Of a stretch of 64,000 nucleotides of DNA, positions 55,156 to 64,000 are shown piece after piece (position 1 is the stretch's first letter; the number at the start of each line of letters is the position of its first letter). This stretch comes from Caballeronia choica (GTDB lineage Bacteria; Pseudomonadota; Gammaproteobacteria; Burkholderiales; Burkholderiaceae). The notes under the pieces were generated by a model, which saw only the letters and a program-made list of their open reading frames with translations, was not told the origin of the DNA and did no database searches. The DNA lies in NCBI RefSeq assembly GCF_001544535.1, contig NZ_FCON02000004.1, positions 1 to 64,000 on the forward strand, read 5' to 3'. The translations under genes were made by a program, and so were the position numbers.

Positions 55156-56859
55156 ATGACTCGCAGCCCTAATTCTCGCGGCAAACATTCCGCCGCCGCT
55201 CAAGACAACACTCAGCACGACATTATCGCGCGCGCCGTGGCGGCCTATCTCGCCAATGCGAAATCCGCCTCTGAAAGGAAGCTGCTTGCGGAACAGGCCG
55301 TCTGGCTCCAGGCCGCGCTGATCCTCGAGCCCGAACTCGTCGAAGCCAGGCTGCAACTCATCGACGTGATGATCAAGCGCGGCGCGATCCGCGATGCGAT
55401 CACGCTCGCGGCGAATCTCGTCGAACGCGAGCCGCAGCACGCGCTCGCGCTCTGGCATCTCGGCTATGCGCTGCAACTCGCCGGGCATCACGCCGAGGCC
55501 GTTCCGTTCTATCAACGCGCGTATGCCATCGACAGCACCGTGCCCACGCTGCGCAACAATCTCGCGGTGGCGCTCGAAGTGTCGGGCCATACCGACGAGT
55601 CGCTCAAGCTGCTGGAGGAAGCCGTCGCGGAGAACGTCAACGACATCGAAGCGTGGACCAATCTCTCGCGCATGTACCCGCAGCGCGGCGAGCTCGAACA
55701 CGCGATCGCGGCGGGCAAGCGCGCCGTCCAGATCGATGCGTCGAATGCACTGGCGCAGTCGAACTACAGTCTCGCGCTGAAGGAAGCGCAACGCTGGAAT
55801 GATGCGACCGCAGCAGCGCTCGCCGCCGCCGAGGCAGCGCCGCAAACGCCGCGCTTTCCATTCAACCTGTCGCTGCTGGATCTTATCCAGTGCAACTATC
55901 CGCGCGGTTGGGCGAATTTCGAAAACCGCTGGGACGGGTCGTCCGAACTGGCGGGTTCCCATCCTGCGTTCGAAGTTCCGCGCTGGAACGGCGAACCGTT
56001 GCGCGGCAAGACGCTGTTGCTGTGGGGCGAACAAGGTTTCGGCGACGCGTTGCAGTTCTGTCGCTTCGTGCCGATGCTTGCCAAGCAAGTGCACGCGCAG
56101 GGCGGCAAACTCGTGTGGGTGGCGTTCAAGGCGCTGCATCCGTTGATGGCGCGCATGGCGCCGAAGAACGTCGAATGCATCCCGCACGACGCCGAACTCG
56201 CGCCGCACGATTTCCACTTCCCGCTTTTGAGCCTGCCTCTGCACTTCGGCATCGACGGCGATTCGATCCCGGCCAAGCGCTCCTACCTCTCCGCCGACAG
56301 CGAGCGTGCGGCGCAATGGCGCGCGCAATCGGTGGATGGCAAGCAATTGCGGGTCGGCGTCGTGTGGAGCGGCGGCCTGACGCATCAGCGAAACCAGTTC
56401 CGCAGCGTGGGAATCGATCGATATGTGAAGGCGTTCGGCGCGCTCGAAAACGTCGCGTTCTTTTCGCTTCAGAAGGGTGCGCACGAAGACGTCGCGCATG
56501 CGCAGAAGAGCGGCTTCGCGATCGCCGATCACACCGCCGGATTCGAAAACTTCGACGACACCGCCGCGTTCATCGATTCGCTCGATCTCGTCATTACCGT
56601 GTGCACGAGCATCGCGCACCTCGCTGCGGCGCTCGGCAAGCCGACCTGGGTTCTGCTCGACGTCAATCCGCACTGGGTCTGGCAACTGGAACGCACCGAC
56701 AGCCCGTGGTATCCGACCGCGACGCTGTATCGGCAGAAGCATTTCGCGCAGTGGGAGCCGGTGCTCGAAGACCTCACCCGCGACTTGAGCGCGCTCGCCG
56801 CGAAACACGCGAGCGCCGCGGCGCCGAAGCGGCGCACGGCGAAAAAGCTGGCGGAATAG
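55156..56859 (+). CDS. TPR protein with GT9-like glycosyltransferase domain
   Basis: A 567-residue protein. Tetratricopeptide-type helix pairs cover about residues 40-240 (ALWHLGYALQLAGHHAEAVP, AWTNLSRMYPQRGELEHAI, ASNALAQSNYSLALKEAQ). The C-terminal half (about 255-530) resembles glycosyltransferase family 9/B-fold enzymes, with LLWGEQGFGDALQFCRF, VGVVWSGGLTHQRNQFRS and DLVITVCTSIAHLAAALGKP. Such proteins are found near flagellar or surface glycosylation genes and may glycosylate proteins. No acceptor is apparent here. It has no clear ribosome site and is divergent from regB. Confidence 0.82.
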   Translation: MTRSPNSRGKHSAAAQDNTQHDIIARAVAAYLANAKSASERKLLAEQAVWLQAALILEPELVEARLQLIDVMIKRGAIRDAITLAANLVEREPQHALALWHLGYALQLAGHHAEAVPFYQRAYAIDSTVPTLRNNLAVALEVSGHTDESLKLLEEAVAENVNDIEAWTNLSRMYPQRGELEHAIAAGKRAVQIDASNALAQSNYSLALKEAQRWNDATAAALAAAEAAPQTPRFPFNLSLLDLIQCNYPRGWANFENRWDGSSELAGSHPAFEVPRWNGEPLRGKTLLLWGEQGFGDALQFCRFVPMLAKQVHAQGGKLVWVAFKALHPLMARMAPKNVECIPHDAELAPHDFHFPLLSLPLHFGIDGDSIPAKRSYLSADSERAAQWRAQSVDGKQLRVGVVWSGGLTHQRNQFRSVGIDRYVKAFGALENVAFFSLQKGAHEDVAHAQKSGFAIADHTAGFENFDDTAAFIDSLDLVITVCTSIAHLAAALGKPTWVLLDVNPHWVWQLERTDSPWYPTATLYRQKHFAQWEPVLEDLTRDLSALAAKHASAAAPKRRTAKKLAE

Positions 56860-56881
56860 GCTGAATAAGCCGCCCCGCGCG

Positions 56882-56911
56882 AAACGGCGACCTTGCAACG
56901 GTCGCCGTTTT
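56882..56911. terminator. Intrinsic terminator after the TPR gene
   Basis: ACGGCGACC and GGTCGCCGT arms (56884-56892 with 56900-56908) make a 9-bp stem with a seven-base loop and T4CATTT behind it. The minus-strand side overlaps the stop of the CWC gene and has AAA/TTT flanks, so it may serve both. Confidence 0.78.
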
Positions 56912-57120
56912 CATTTGTGCTGCGCGCGGCCGATTTCCTCGGCAAGACACACCGGACACAGGCATCCGATGCCGCTCTTCAGCCTTTCGATCGGCAGTTG
57001 GGGCAGCGACGCACACCAGCACCGAGCATCGCCCGCCAGCGAGCCGCAGCGAAATGCCGTCCCGCAACGTGAGCACGTCTGCGCCTGGGCATTGTCCTTG
57101 CGTTCCGACTCCGTCGTCAT
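56911..57120 (-). CDS. Cysteine-rich CWC family protein
   Basis: A 69-residue protein with cysteine pairs CSRCG, FRCG, RCWCASLP and CLCPVCL, the pattern of the cysteine-rich CWC family. Eight cysteines could hold one or two zinc ions. The function is unknown. It stands between the TPR gene, convergent, and argB, divergent from 57257. Confidence 0.8.
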   Translation of the reverse strand: MTTESERKDNAQAQTCSRCGTAFRCGSLAGDARCWCASLPQLPIERLKSGIGCLCPVCLAEEIGRAQHK

Positions 57121-57232
57121 CGACTCTTCCCGCTAAAAATAAGACGATCATCCCACGTCGGCGCGCCTTGGCAACCTGCGCGTAAAACGCCCTGCTGCGC
57201 TGCGTCAGTCCTGTACAATTCGGCGTGTTTAA

Positions 57233-58156
<924 letters not shown>

Positions 58157-58240
58157 AATTCGTCCTGAGTTTGCCCCGTATTTGCCCCGCAGGCGCAGCG
58201 TCCGCTACGCCTGCCGTCTCCCTGGCGGAAGCCTCCGCAG

Positions 58241-58972
58241 ATGAATCCCACCCGCATTTCGCGCCGGCGCCGCGTCAAGCAACGCGGCCCCGTCTGGCTC
58301 TTCGACCTCGACAACACGCTGCACCACGCGTCGCACGAGATTTTTCCCGCGATCAACAAGGCGATGACGCAGTACATCATCGATACGCTGAACGTCGATA
58401 TCGATGAGGCGAACCGGCTGCGCGTCGGCTACACGGTGCGTTATGGCGCGACGCTGCTCGGCCTCGTGCGCCATCACGGCATCGATCCCGCCGATTTCCT
58501 GCGCGCGGTCCACACGTTCGCCGACCTTAAGTCGATGCTGCGCGCCGAACGCGGTCTCGCGCGAATGCTGCGCGCGTTGCCCGGACGCAAGATCGTGCTG
58601 ACCAACGGGCCGACGCTCTACGCCCGCGCCGTGCTGGCGGAACTCGGCATCGGCAGGCTGTTCGAGCGCGTGATCGCGATCGAGGACATGCGCGATCGCG
58701 ACGCCTGGCGCGCCAAGCCCGACGCGCGGATGCTGCGTCGCGCGATGCGCCGCGCCCACGTACGGCTCGCGGATGCGATCCTCGTCGAGGATACGCGCGG
58801 GCATCTGAAGCGCTACAAGCGGCTGGGGATTCGCACGGTCTGGATCGTCGGGCATCTGCCGCATGCGCGCGACGCGAGCGGCAAGGTTTCGATGCGACGA
58901 CCGGGCACGGGCCGGCCGCACTACGTCGATCTGCGGGTGCGGTCGCTGCGTCAACTCGCGCTGGGCGTCTAA
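58241..58972 (+). CDS. Pyrimidine 5'-nucleotidase (HAD family)
   Basis: A 243-residue HAD phosphatase of the SDT1/pyrimidine nucleotidase group. Motif I is WLFDLDNTLHHAS near residue 17-29, motif II is IVLTNGP, and the C-terminal acid motif is ILVEDTRGHLKRYKRLG. The N-terminus MNPTRISRRRRVKQRG is very basic. It lies 84 bp after argB on the same strand, an arrangement seen in other Burkholderiaceae. It probably dephosphorylates pyrimidine nucleoside monophosphates, including damaged or unwanted ones. Confidence 0.85.
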   Translation: MNPTRISRRRRVKQRGPVWLFDLDNTLHHASHEIFPAINKAMTQYIIDTLNVDIDEANRLRVGYTVRYGATLLGLVRHHGIDPADFLRAVHTFADLKSMLRAERGLARMLRALPGRKIVLTNGPTLYARAVLAELGIGRLFERVIAIEDMRDRDAWRAKPDARMLRRAMRRAHVRLADAILVEDTRGHLKRYKRLGIRTVWIVGHLPHARDASGKVSMRRPGTGRPHYVDLRVRSLRQLALGV

Positions 58973-59168
58973 AGCCGATTTTCCGCTATACTTCTTCGCT
59001 ATCTTGATTTTGCACTGACGCGCCGATTTGCTGACTCGATTGCGGGCGCGCGAACCCTTCGCCGGGTTCACTACAAATGCGGCTAAAGAGGTCGTCAGCC
59101 GCGCAGCGCTTTTCCCCCCGCGCATTCGCCGACGCCGTTTAGCCGCCCTGTCACTCAAGGCGGAATGA
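58973..59168 (+). promoter_or_regulatory. Leader region of metX
   Basis: The 196-bp gap has a TATACT hexamer (58987-58992), which may be a -10 box, and a small hairpin GAACCC/GGGTTC (59052-59057 with 59064-59069). I do not recognise the conserved core of a SAM or SAH riboswitch. A regulated leader is possible but unproved. Confidence 0.3.
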
Positions 59169-60314
59169 ATGGAATCGATCGGTATCGTCACTCCCCAGAC
59201 ACTGCATTTCGCGGACCCCCTGCGCATGCAGAACGGCAGCCTGTTCGGCGACTACGATCTCGTCGTCGAAACGTATGGCGAACTGAACGCCGCGCGCTCG
59301 AACGCCGTGCTCGTCTGCCACGCGCTCAATGCTTCGCATCACGTCGCCGGCGTCTATGCCGACAGCCCGAAAAACGTCGGCTGGTGGGACAACATGGTCG
59401 GCCCCGGCAAGCCGCTCGACACCAATCGCTTCTTCGTCATCGGCGTGAACAACCTCGGCTCGTGCTTCGGCTCGACCGGGCCGATGAGCATCGATCCGTC
59501 GACCGGCAGGCCGTATGGCGCGAGCTTTCCTGTCGTGACCGTGGAGGACTGGGTGCATGCGCAGGCGCGCGTCGCGGACGCATTCGGCATCGAGCGTTTC
59601 GCCGCCGTCATGGGCGGCAGCTTAGGCGGCATGCAGGCGCTCGCGTGGAGCATGATGTACCCGGAACGCATCGGCCATTGCATCGTGGTCGCATCGACGC
59701 CGAAGCTCTCGGCACAGAACATCGCGTTCAACGAGACGGCGCGCTCGGCGATCCTCTCCGACCCGGACTTCCACGGCGGCGACTACTACGCGCACGGCGT
59801 GAAGCCGCGTCGCGGGTTGCGCGTGGCGCGCATGATCGGACACATCACGTATCTTTCCGACGACGACATGGCCGTCAAGTTCGGCCGGGCGCTGCGCCGC
59901 GCGGAAGGCGCGCTCGACGCGTACAACTTCAACTTCGACGTGGAGTTCGAAGTGGAATCGTACTTGCGCTATCAGGCCGACAAGTTCGCCGAATACTTCG
60001 ACGCCAACACCTACCTGCTGATTACGCGCGCGCTCGATTACTTCGACCCGGCCAAGGCCTTCGACGGTGATCTCACCGAGGCGCTGGCACACACGACGGC
60101 GAAGTACCTGATCGCGAGCTTCTCGACCGACTGGCGCTTCGCGCCCGCGCGCTCGCGGGAACTCGTGAAGGCGCTGCTCGACCACAAGCGCAACGTGAGC
60201 TACGCCGAGATCGACGCGCCGCACGGCCACGACGCCTTCCTGCTCGACGACGCGCGCTATCACAACCTGATGCGCGCCTATTACGAACGCATTGCCGCCG
60301 AGGTGGGCGCATGA
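59169..60314 (+). CDS. metX: Homoserine O-acyltransferase MetX
   Basis: A 381-residue alpha/beta-hydrolase that acylates homoserine for methionine synthesis. The nucleophile is Ser151 in [14 protein letters not shown], with the oxyanion region [11 protein letters not shown] and the terminal HGHDAFLLD holding the catalytic His. Many Burkholderia MetX proteins prefer succinyl-CoA to acetyl-CoA, so the product may be O-succinylhomoserine; sequence reading alone does not settle this. Its stop overlaps the metW start (ATGA), and metX-metW pairing is the known arrangement. Confidence 0.94.
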   Translation: MESIGIVTPQTLHFADPLRMQNGSLFGDYDLVVETYGELNAARSNAVLVCHALNASHHVAGVYADSPKNVGWWDNMVGPGKPLDTNRFFVIGVNNLGSCFGSTGPMSIDPSTGRPYGASFPVVTVEDWVHAQARVADAFGIERFAAVMGGSLGGMQALAWSMMYPERIGHCIVVASTPKLSAQNIAFNETARSAILSDPDFHGGDYYAHGVKPRRGLRVARMIGHITYLSDDDMAVKFGRALRRAEGALDAYNFNFDVEFEVESYLRYQADKFAEYFDANTYLLITRALDYFDPAKAFDGDLTEALAHTTAKYLIASFSTDWRFAPARSRELVKALLDHKRNVSYAEIDAPHGHDAFLLDDARYHNLMRAYYERIAAEVGA

Positions 60315-60919
60315 ACCAGAACACACTCGATTCCCTGGCGCTGCGCTCCGACTTCCGCGCGATCGCGCGCTGGGTCGAACCGCGCTCGACCGTCCTCGAT
60401 CTCGGCTGCGGCGACGGCTCGCTGCTGTCGCTGCTGGGCGAAGAACTCGACGTGAACGGCTACGGCATCGAAATCAACGATGCGGGCGTGCTCGCCTGCG
60501 CGCAGAAAGGCGTGAACGTGATCCAGCAGAACCTGGAAGACGGCCTGCGGCTCTTCGAGGACGACAGTTTCGACTTCGCGATCCTCTCACAGACCTTGCA
60601 GACGATTCACCAGACCGCGGCGATCCTGCGCGAGACCTTGCGCGTCGGGCGTGAATGCATCGTGTCGTTCCCGAATTTCGGGTACTGGCCGCATCGGCTG
60701 GCGGTGATCCAGGGGCGCATGCCGGTGTCGAAATCGCTGCCGTATCAGTGGCACAACACGCCGAACGTGCGCGTGCTCACGATCAAGGACTTCGAGGCGC
60801 TCGCGCCCGAAGTCGGCATCGAGATACTCGATCGCGTGGTGCTGCATGGCGGGCAGTCGATCCGGTGGGGCGCGAACTGGCGTGGTAGTCTTGCGGTCTA
60901 TCGCGTGAAGCGCGGCTGA
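60311..60919 (+). CDS. metW: Methionine biosynthesis protein MetW
   Basis: A 202-residue class I SAM-dependent methyltransferase-like protein that partners MetX in methionine synthesis. [15 protein letters not shown] (near residue 28) is the SAM loop, with [10 protein letters not shown] and [14 protein letters not shown] following. It overlaps metX by four bases, so MetX and MetW are made together. MetW is needed for homoserine acylation in several bacteria, though the mechanism is not clear from sequence. Confidence 0.93.
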   Translation: MNQNTLDSLALRSDFRAIARWVEPRSTVLDLGCGDGSLLSLLGEELDVNGYGIEINDAGVLACAQKGVNVIQQNLEDGLRLFEDDSFDFAILSQTLQTIHQTAAILRETLRVGRECIVSFPNFGYWPHRLAVIQGRMPVSKSLPYQWHNTPNVRVLTIKDFEALAPEVGIEILDRVVLHGGQSIRWGANWRGSLAVYRVKRG

Positions 60920-60975
60920 TCGATGCACTGGTTCAGCGCCTCTCTCGCATCGACAACCGCAATGCCTCCATCGAT

Positions 60976-62262
60976 ATGTCCAACTCGCCACACGAGGCGC
61001 CCGCTCTTTCTGCTCACGAAGATCATCCCGGCTGGCGCGCGTTCCTCAACACGCGCATCCTGATTTGCGTCTTTCTCGGCTTCACGTCGGGACTGCCGCT
61101 TTTCACGCTCGTCTATCTGGTGCAGGCGTGGCTGCGCACTGAAGGCGTCAACCTGAAGGAAATCGGGCTCTTCGCGCTGATCCAGTTTCCCTATACGTGG
61201 AAGTTCGTCTGGGCGCCGCTGATGGACCGCTACGTTCCGCGCCTGCCCGGCTGGCGTCCCGGTCGGCGGCGCGGCTGGATGATCGTCACGCAGTTGCTGG
61301 TGGCGGTGGCGATCGGCACGCTCGGCTTCGTGTCACCGTCGAAGGAAATCTGGACGGTCGCCGCCCTGACCGCGCTCGTCGCGTTCTTCGGCGCGAGCCA
61401 GGACATCGCGATCGACGCCTATCGGCGCGAACTGCTCGCCGATACCGAACAAGGGCTCGGCAACGCGGTCCACGTGAACGCGTACAAGATCGCCGCGCTC
61501 ATTCCGGGCTCGCTCGCGCTGATCCTGTCCGATCATCTGCCGTGGTCGATCGTGTTCATCGTCACGGCCGCCTTCATGCTGCCGGGCATGGTGATGACGA
61601 TGGTCGTGAAGGAACCGGAAGTGCACGGTGCGCCGCCGAAGAACCTGCGCGAAGCGATCGTCGAACCGTTTCACGAGTTCATCATGCGCGACGGCTGGCG
61701 CACCGCGCTTCTCGTGCTCGGCTTCATCTTCCTGTACAAGCTCGGCGACGTGATGGCGACCACGCTTTCCACGTCTTTCTTCCTCGATATCGGCTTCAAC
61801 AAGACGCAGATCGGCGTGATCGCGAAGACGGTGGCATTTTGGGCAAGCATCGCGGGCGGGATCATCGGCGGCGTGTGGCTGGTGAAGATCGGCATCGCGC
61901 GCGGTCTGTGGATTTTCGGCGCGCTGCAGATCGTCTCGACGCTCGGTTTCGCGTGGCTCGCGAAGCTCGGGCCGTCGGCGCTCGCGCTCGGCGCGCTGTA
62001 CGGCTTCGAGACCTTCGCGACCGGACTCACGACGGCGGCTTTCATCGCCTATATCGCGAGCACGACGGACCCGCGCTACACCGCGACGCAGTTCGCGCTC
62101 TTCACGAGCCTCGCTTCCGTGCCGCGCACGCTGGCGTCGGCGTCGAGCGGGTTCATCGTCGCGCAGACGGGCTGGTTCGAGTACTTCATGATCTGCACGG
62201 CGCTCTCGATTCCGGGCATGTTACTGTTGCCAAGAATCGCGCCCTGGAGAGCTCAACGATGA
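60976..62262 (+). CDS. ampG: AmpG-family muropeptide permease
   Basis: A 428-residue MFS permease with about 12 transmembrane helices. FLGFTSGLPLFTLVYLVQAWL, QFPYTWKFVWAPLMDRYVPR and FGASQDIAIDAYRRELL are hallmark AmpG segments. It imports GlcNAc-1,6-anhydroMurNAc peptides for cell-wall recycling, the products of lytic transglycosylases such as MltA (5785). In bacteria with AmpR/AmpC it also influences beta-lactamase induction. Its stop overlaps the M48 peptidase start. It follows metW by 56 bp. Confidence 0.9.
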   Translation: MSNSPHEAPALSAHEDHPGWRAFLNTRILICVFLGFTSGLPLFTLVYLVQAWLRTEGVNLKEIGLFALIQFPYTWKFVWAPLMDRYVPRLPGWRPGRRRGWMIVTQLLVAVAIGTLGFVSPSKEIWTVAALTALVAFFGASQDIAIDAYRRELLADTEQGLGNAVHVNAYKIAALIPGSLALILSDHLPWSIVFIVTAAFMLPGMVMTMVVKEPEVHGAPPKNLREAIVEPFHEFIMRDGWRTALLVLGFIFLYKLGDVMATTLSTSFFLDIGFNKTQIGVIAKTVAFWASIAGGIIGGVWLVKIGIARGLWIFGALQIVSTLGFAWLAKLGPSALALGALYGFETFATGLTTAAFIAYIASTTDPRYTATQFALFTSLASVPRTLASASSGFIVAQTGWFEYFMICTALSIPGMLLLPRIAPWRAQR

Positions 62263-63185
62263 CGGTGCACGCCCCGCTCCGCGCCGCTCTGTTTGCCTTT
62301 TCCGCGCTGACGTTCGCGTCCGCCGCCTGCTTCGCCGCATCCGATGCCGAGGACGCCCAGCGCGTCCCGCCGCCCTACACCGCACCGGACACTCAGATCC
62401 GCTTCGGCAATGCGGCGCTATTTCGCAACCTGATTCCACCGGCGACGCTCGAAACGCAGGCGGCGCAGGAATATGCGCAAATCCTGCGCGAAGCCGAACA
62501 CAACAAGACCCTGCTCGGCGACGACAACGCGCTCGTCAAACGCGTCCGCGACATCATCAATCATGAGATTCCGTTCGCGCTGAAGTGGAACGATCGCTCG
62601 AAGAACTGGAAGTGGGAAATCAACGTCGTCAAGTCGAACGAGATCCGCATGTATTGCCTGCCGGGCGGCAAGATCGTGATCTACAGCGGGCTCATCGACA
62701 AGCTGCGCCTGAACGACAACGAAATCGGCATGATGGCGGGCCATGAGATCGCGCACGCGCTGCGCGAACACGCGCGCGACCGGCTCGGACGCCAGCAGGC
62801 GGCGCAACTGAGCGCGGGCACGGTGCCGCAGCTCTTCGGCTTTGTCGACATGGGATCGACGCAGTTAGGCATCGGCGAGCAGTTGCTGGCGATGCGCTAC
62901 TCGCCCGCCGACGAAACCGAAGCCGATGTGATCGGCAGCGAGATCGCCTCGCGCGCGGGCTACGATCCGCGCGCGGCGATCACGTTGTGGAACAAGATCG
63001 ATTCGGCGACGCGCCGCTCGGACAACGGTTTCATCTGGATGCATCCGTACGGGTCGACCCGCCGCCAGGACCTGCTCAAGCGCATGCCGGACATGATGCC
63101 GCTCTACGCGAAGGCGATCGGCAAGACGGTCGACCAGTTGCCCGGTTACGCGGGAATGGGGCGCTTCAAGAAGATCGCCCGCTAG
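62259..63185 (+). CDS. M48-family metallopeptidase
   Basis: A 308-residue exported zinc protease. A Sec signal peptide (about 1-27, ending CFAAS) precedes the catalytic domain. The HExxH site is HEIAH in MMAGHEIAHALREHARD, and the downstream glutamate is in DETEADVIGSEIA. It resembles periplasmic quality-control proteases of the LoiP/BepA group. The ATG at 62259 overlaps the ampG stop, so they are probably coupled. The Cys in the signal region (ASAACFAA) lacks a proper lipobox. Confidence 0.89.
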   Translation: MTVHAPLRAALFAFSALTFASAACFAASDAEDAQRVPPPYTAPDTQIRFGNAALFRNLIPPATLETQAAQEYAQILREAEHNKTLLGDDNALVKRVRDIINHEIPFALKWNDRSKNWKWEINVVKSNEIRMYCLPGGKIVIYSGLIDKLRLNDNEIGMMAGHEIAHALREHARDRLGRQQAAQLSAGTVPQLFGFVDMGSTQLGIGEQLLAMRYSPADETEADVIGSEIASRAGYDPRAAITLWNKIDSATRRSDNGFIWMHPYGSTRRQDLLKRMPDMMPLYAKAIGKTVDQLPGYAGMGRFKKIAR

Positions 63186-63192
63186 AGCCGGA

Positions 63193-63975
63193 TCACTTCT
63201 TCTTCACTTTCCAGTCGTAGTCCACCGTCAGCGGTGCGTGGTCGCTGAACTTCACCTCGCGATACACCGACGTCGACTTCGCCGTCGCGGCGACTTCGGG
63301 CGTTGCGATCTGATAGTCGATCCGCCACCCGACGTTCTTCGCGTAAGCCTGTCCGCGATTGCTCCACCACGTATATTGCTCGGGACGCGTGTCGAGCGTG
63401 CGGAACACGTCGACGTAACCGACGTCGTCGAACAGCTTCGTCAGCCATTCGCGCTCTTCCGGCAGGCAACCGGAGTTCTTCTGGTTGCTCTTCCAGTTCT
63501 TGATGTCGATTTCCTTGTGGACGATGTTCACGTCGCCGCACAGGATCACCTCGCGCTCCGTCGACAACGCCGCCAGATGCGGCATGAACTCGTCCATGAA
63601 GCGGTACTTGGCCTGCTGGCGCTCGTCGCCGCTCGATCCCGACGGCACATAAACCGATACCACCGACAGCTTCCCGAAACGCGCTTCAACATACCGCCCT
63701 TCCGGGTCGAACTCCTCGCTGCCGAAGCCGATGACCACTTCGTCCGGTTCATGCCGTGCGTAGAGTCCGGCGCCGCTGTAGCCCTTCTTGACCGCGTGCT
63801 GGAAATAGCCCTGAAAGCCATGCGGCGCCAGAAACTCGGGCGTCAGATCGTCCTGCGAACACTTGATTTCCTGCACGCAGACGACGTCGGCTTCCTGCGT
63901 GCCGAACCAGTCGAAGAAGCCTTTCCGGGCGGCCGAACGAATGCCGTTCAGATTGGCGGTGATCACGCGAAACAT
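63193..63975 (-). CDS. xthA: Exodeoxyribonuclease III
   Basis: A 260-residue Mg2+-dependent endonuclease/exonuclease of the ExoA/APE1 family that cuts at abasic sites in base excision repair. Visible catalytic segments are TANLNGIRSAARKGFFDW, VCVQEIKCSQDD (Glu), VYVPSG, CGDVNIVHKEID (Asp-Asn), WRIDYQI and the C-terminal FSDHAPLTVDYD (Asp-His). It acts after glycosylases such as Ung (14150). It is convergent with the M48 gene, with eight bases between the stops. Confidence 0.95.
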   Translation of the reverse strand: MFRVITANLNGIRSAARKGFFDWFGTQEADVVCVQEIKCSQDDLTPEFLAPHGFQGYFQHAVKKGYSGAGLYARHEPDEVVIGFGSEEFDPEGRYVEARFGKLSVVSVYVPSGSSGDERQQAKYRFMDEFMPHLAALSTEREVILCGDVNIVHKEIDIKNWKSNQKNSGCLPEEREWLTKLFDDVGYVDVFRTLDTRPEQYTWWSNRGQAYAKNVGWRIDYQIATPEVAATAKSTSVYREVKFSDHAPLTVDYDWKVKKK

Positions 63976-64000
63976 AGCCCTGTCCTTTTCCTTTTGTATG

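Noticed and set aside
58973-59168. SAM riboswitch before metX.
   Set aside because: I could not match the conserved cores of known SAM or SAH riboswitches, so it is left as an unassigned leader.

Overview
The window is a 64 kb, roughly 63-65% GC stretch of what looks like the main chromosome of a Burkholderiaceae beta-proteobacterium (Burkholderia, Paraburkholderia or Caballeronia type). The call rests on the proteins and gene orders seen: rpe-gph-trpE-trpG-trpD-trpC, hemA-prfA-prmC-grxD-ubiX, metX-metW, a RegB/RegA redox system, the short PaaN2-type phenylacetate enzyme and a DUF3761 protein. Nearly everything is core or metabolic. I see no transposase, integrase, phage gene, tRNA or CRISPR array. 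The left edge cuts into the leader of a ribosomal RNA operon that is read leftwards; its 16S gene lies outside.

Region by region. 1-350: rrn promoter and boxA leader. 355-5728: phenylacetate catabolism (crotonase <-> paaN, paaG, paaI, paaK). 5740-7475: mltA, a small membrane protein and apaG. 7686-13468: rpe, gph, a tryptophan-rich leader peptide with attenuator, then trpE, trpG, trpD, trpC. 13487-18378: CYTH protein, ung, azoreductase, M61 peptidase and dsbC. 18458-24575: UbiH-like hydroxylase, ychF, DUF3761, ettA and an AsmA/DUF748-like protein. 24601-28223: accessory catabolic cluster of cupin dioxygenase, MFS carrier, SDR and IclR regulator. 28251-31070: HAD phosphatase, M24 peptidase and a small membrane protein. 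31278-37341: an atypical OmpR-type regulator, then hemA, prfA, prmC, grxD, ubiX and a DODA-type dioxygenase. 37698-39408: cspA with a long cold-shock leader and a YegD-like Hsp70. 39615-44502: MFS carrier, then nitroreductase and MFS divergent from TetR and DUF1415. 44510-46089: methyltransferase and a hypothetical protein. 46142-51108: GntR-regulated altronate/uronate cluster. 51275-57120: FAD protein, RegA/RegB, a TPR-glycosyltransferase and a CWC zinc-type protein. 57257-63975: argB, pyrimidine nucleotidase, metX-metW-ampG-M48 operon and xthA.

How they work together. Three catabolic modules carry visible operator-like palindromes: a PaaR-type site in the paa divergent region, an inverted repeat before the cupin gene, and two palindromes before the uronate operon. 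A TetR-controlled efflux/reductase locus has twin operators. The trp block is controlled by a ribosome-mediated attenuator located just after gph. RegBA and the hemA/ubiX/UbiH-like genes concern respiration, haem and quinone metabolism, although nothing in the sequence shows that RegA controls them.

No clearly unprecedented system stands out. The most interesting leads are: the trp leader with an unusual 10-bp complement between its start and the terminator U-tract; the response regulator that appears to have lost its phospho-acceptor aspartate; the uncharacterised cupin/MFS/SDR/IclR cluster; and a perfect 18-bp palindrome between regB and the TPR-glycosyltransferase gene.
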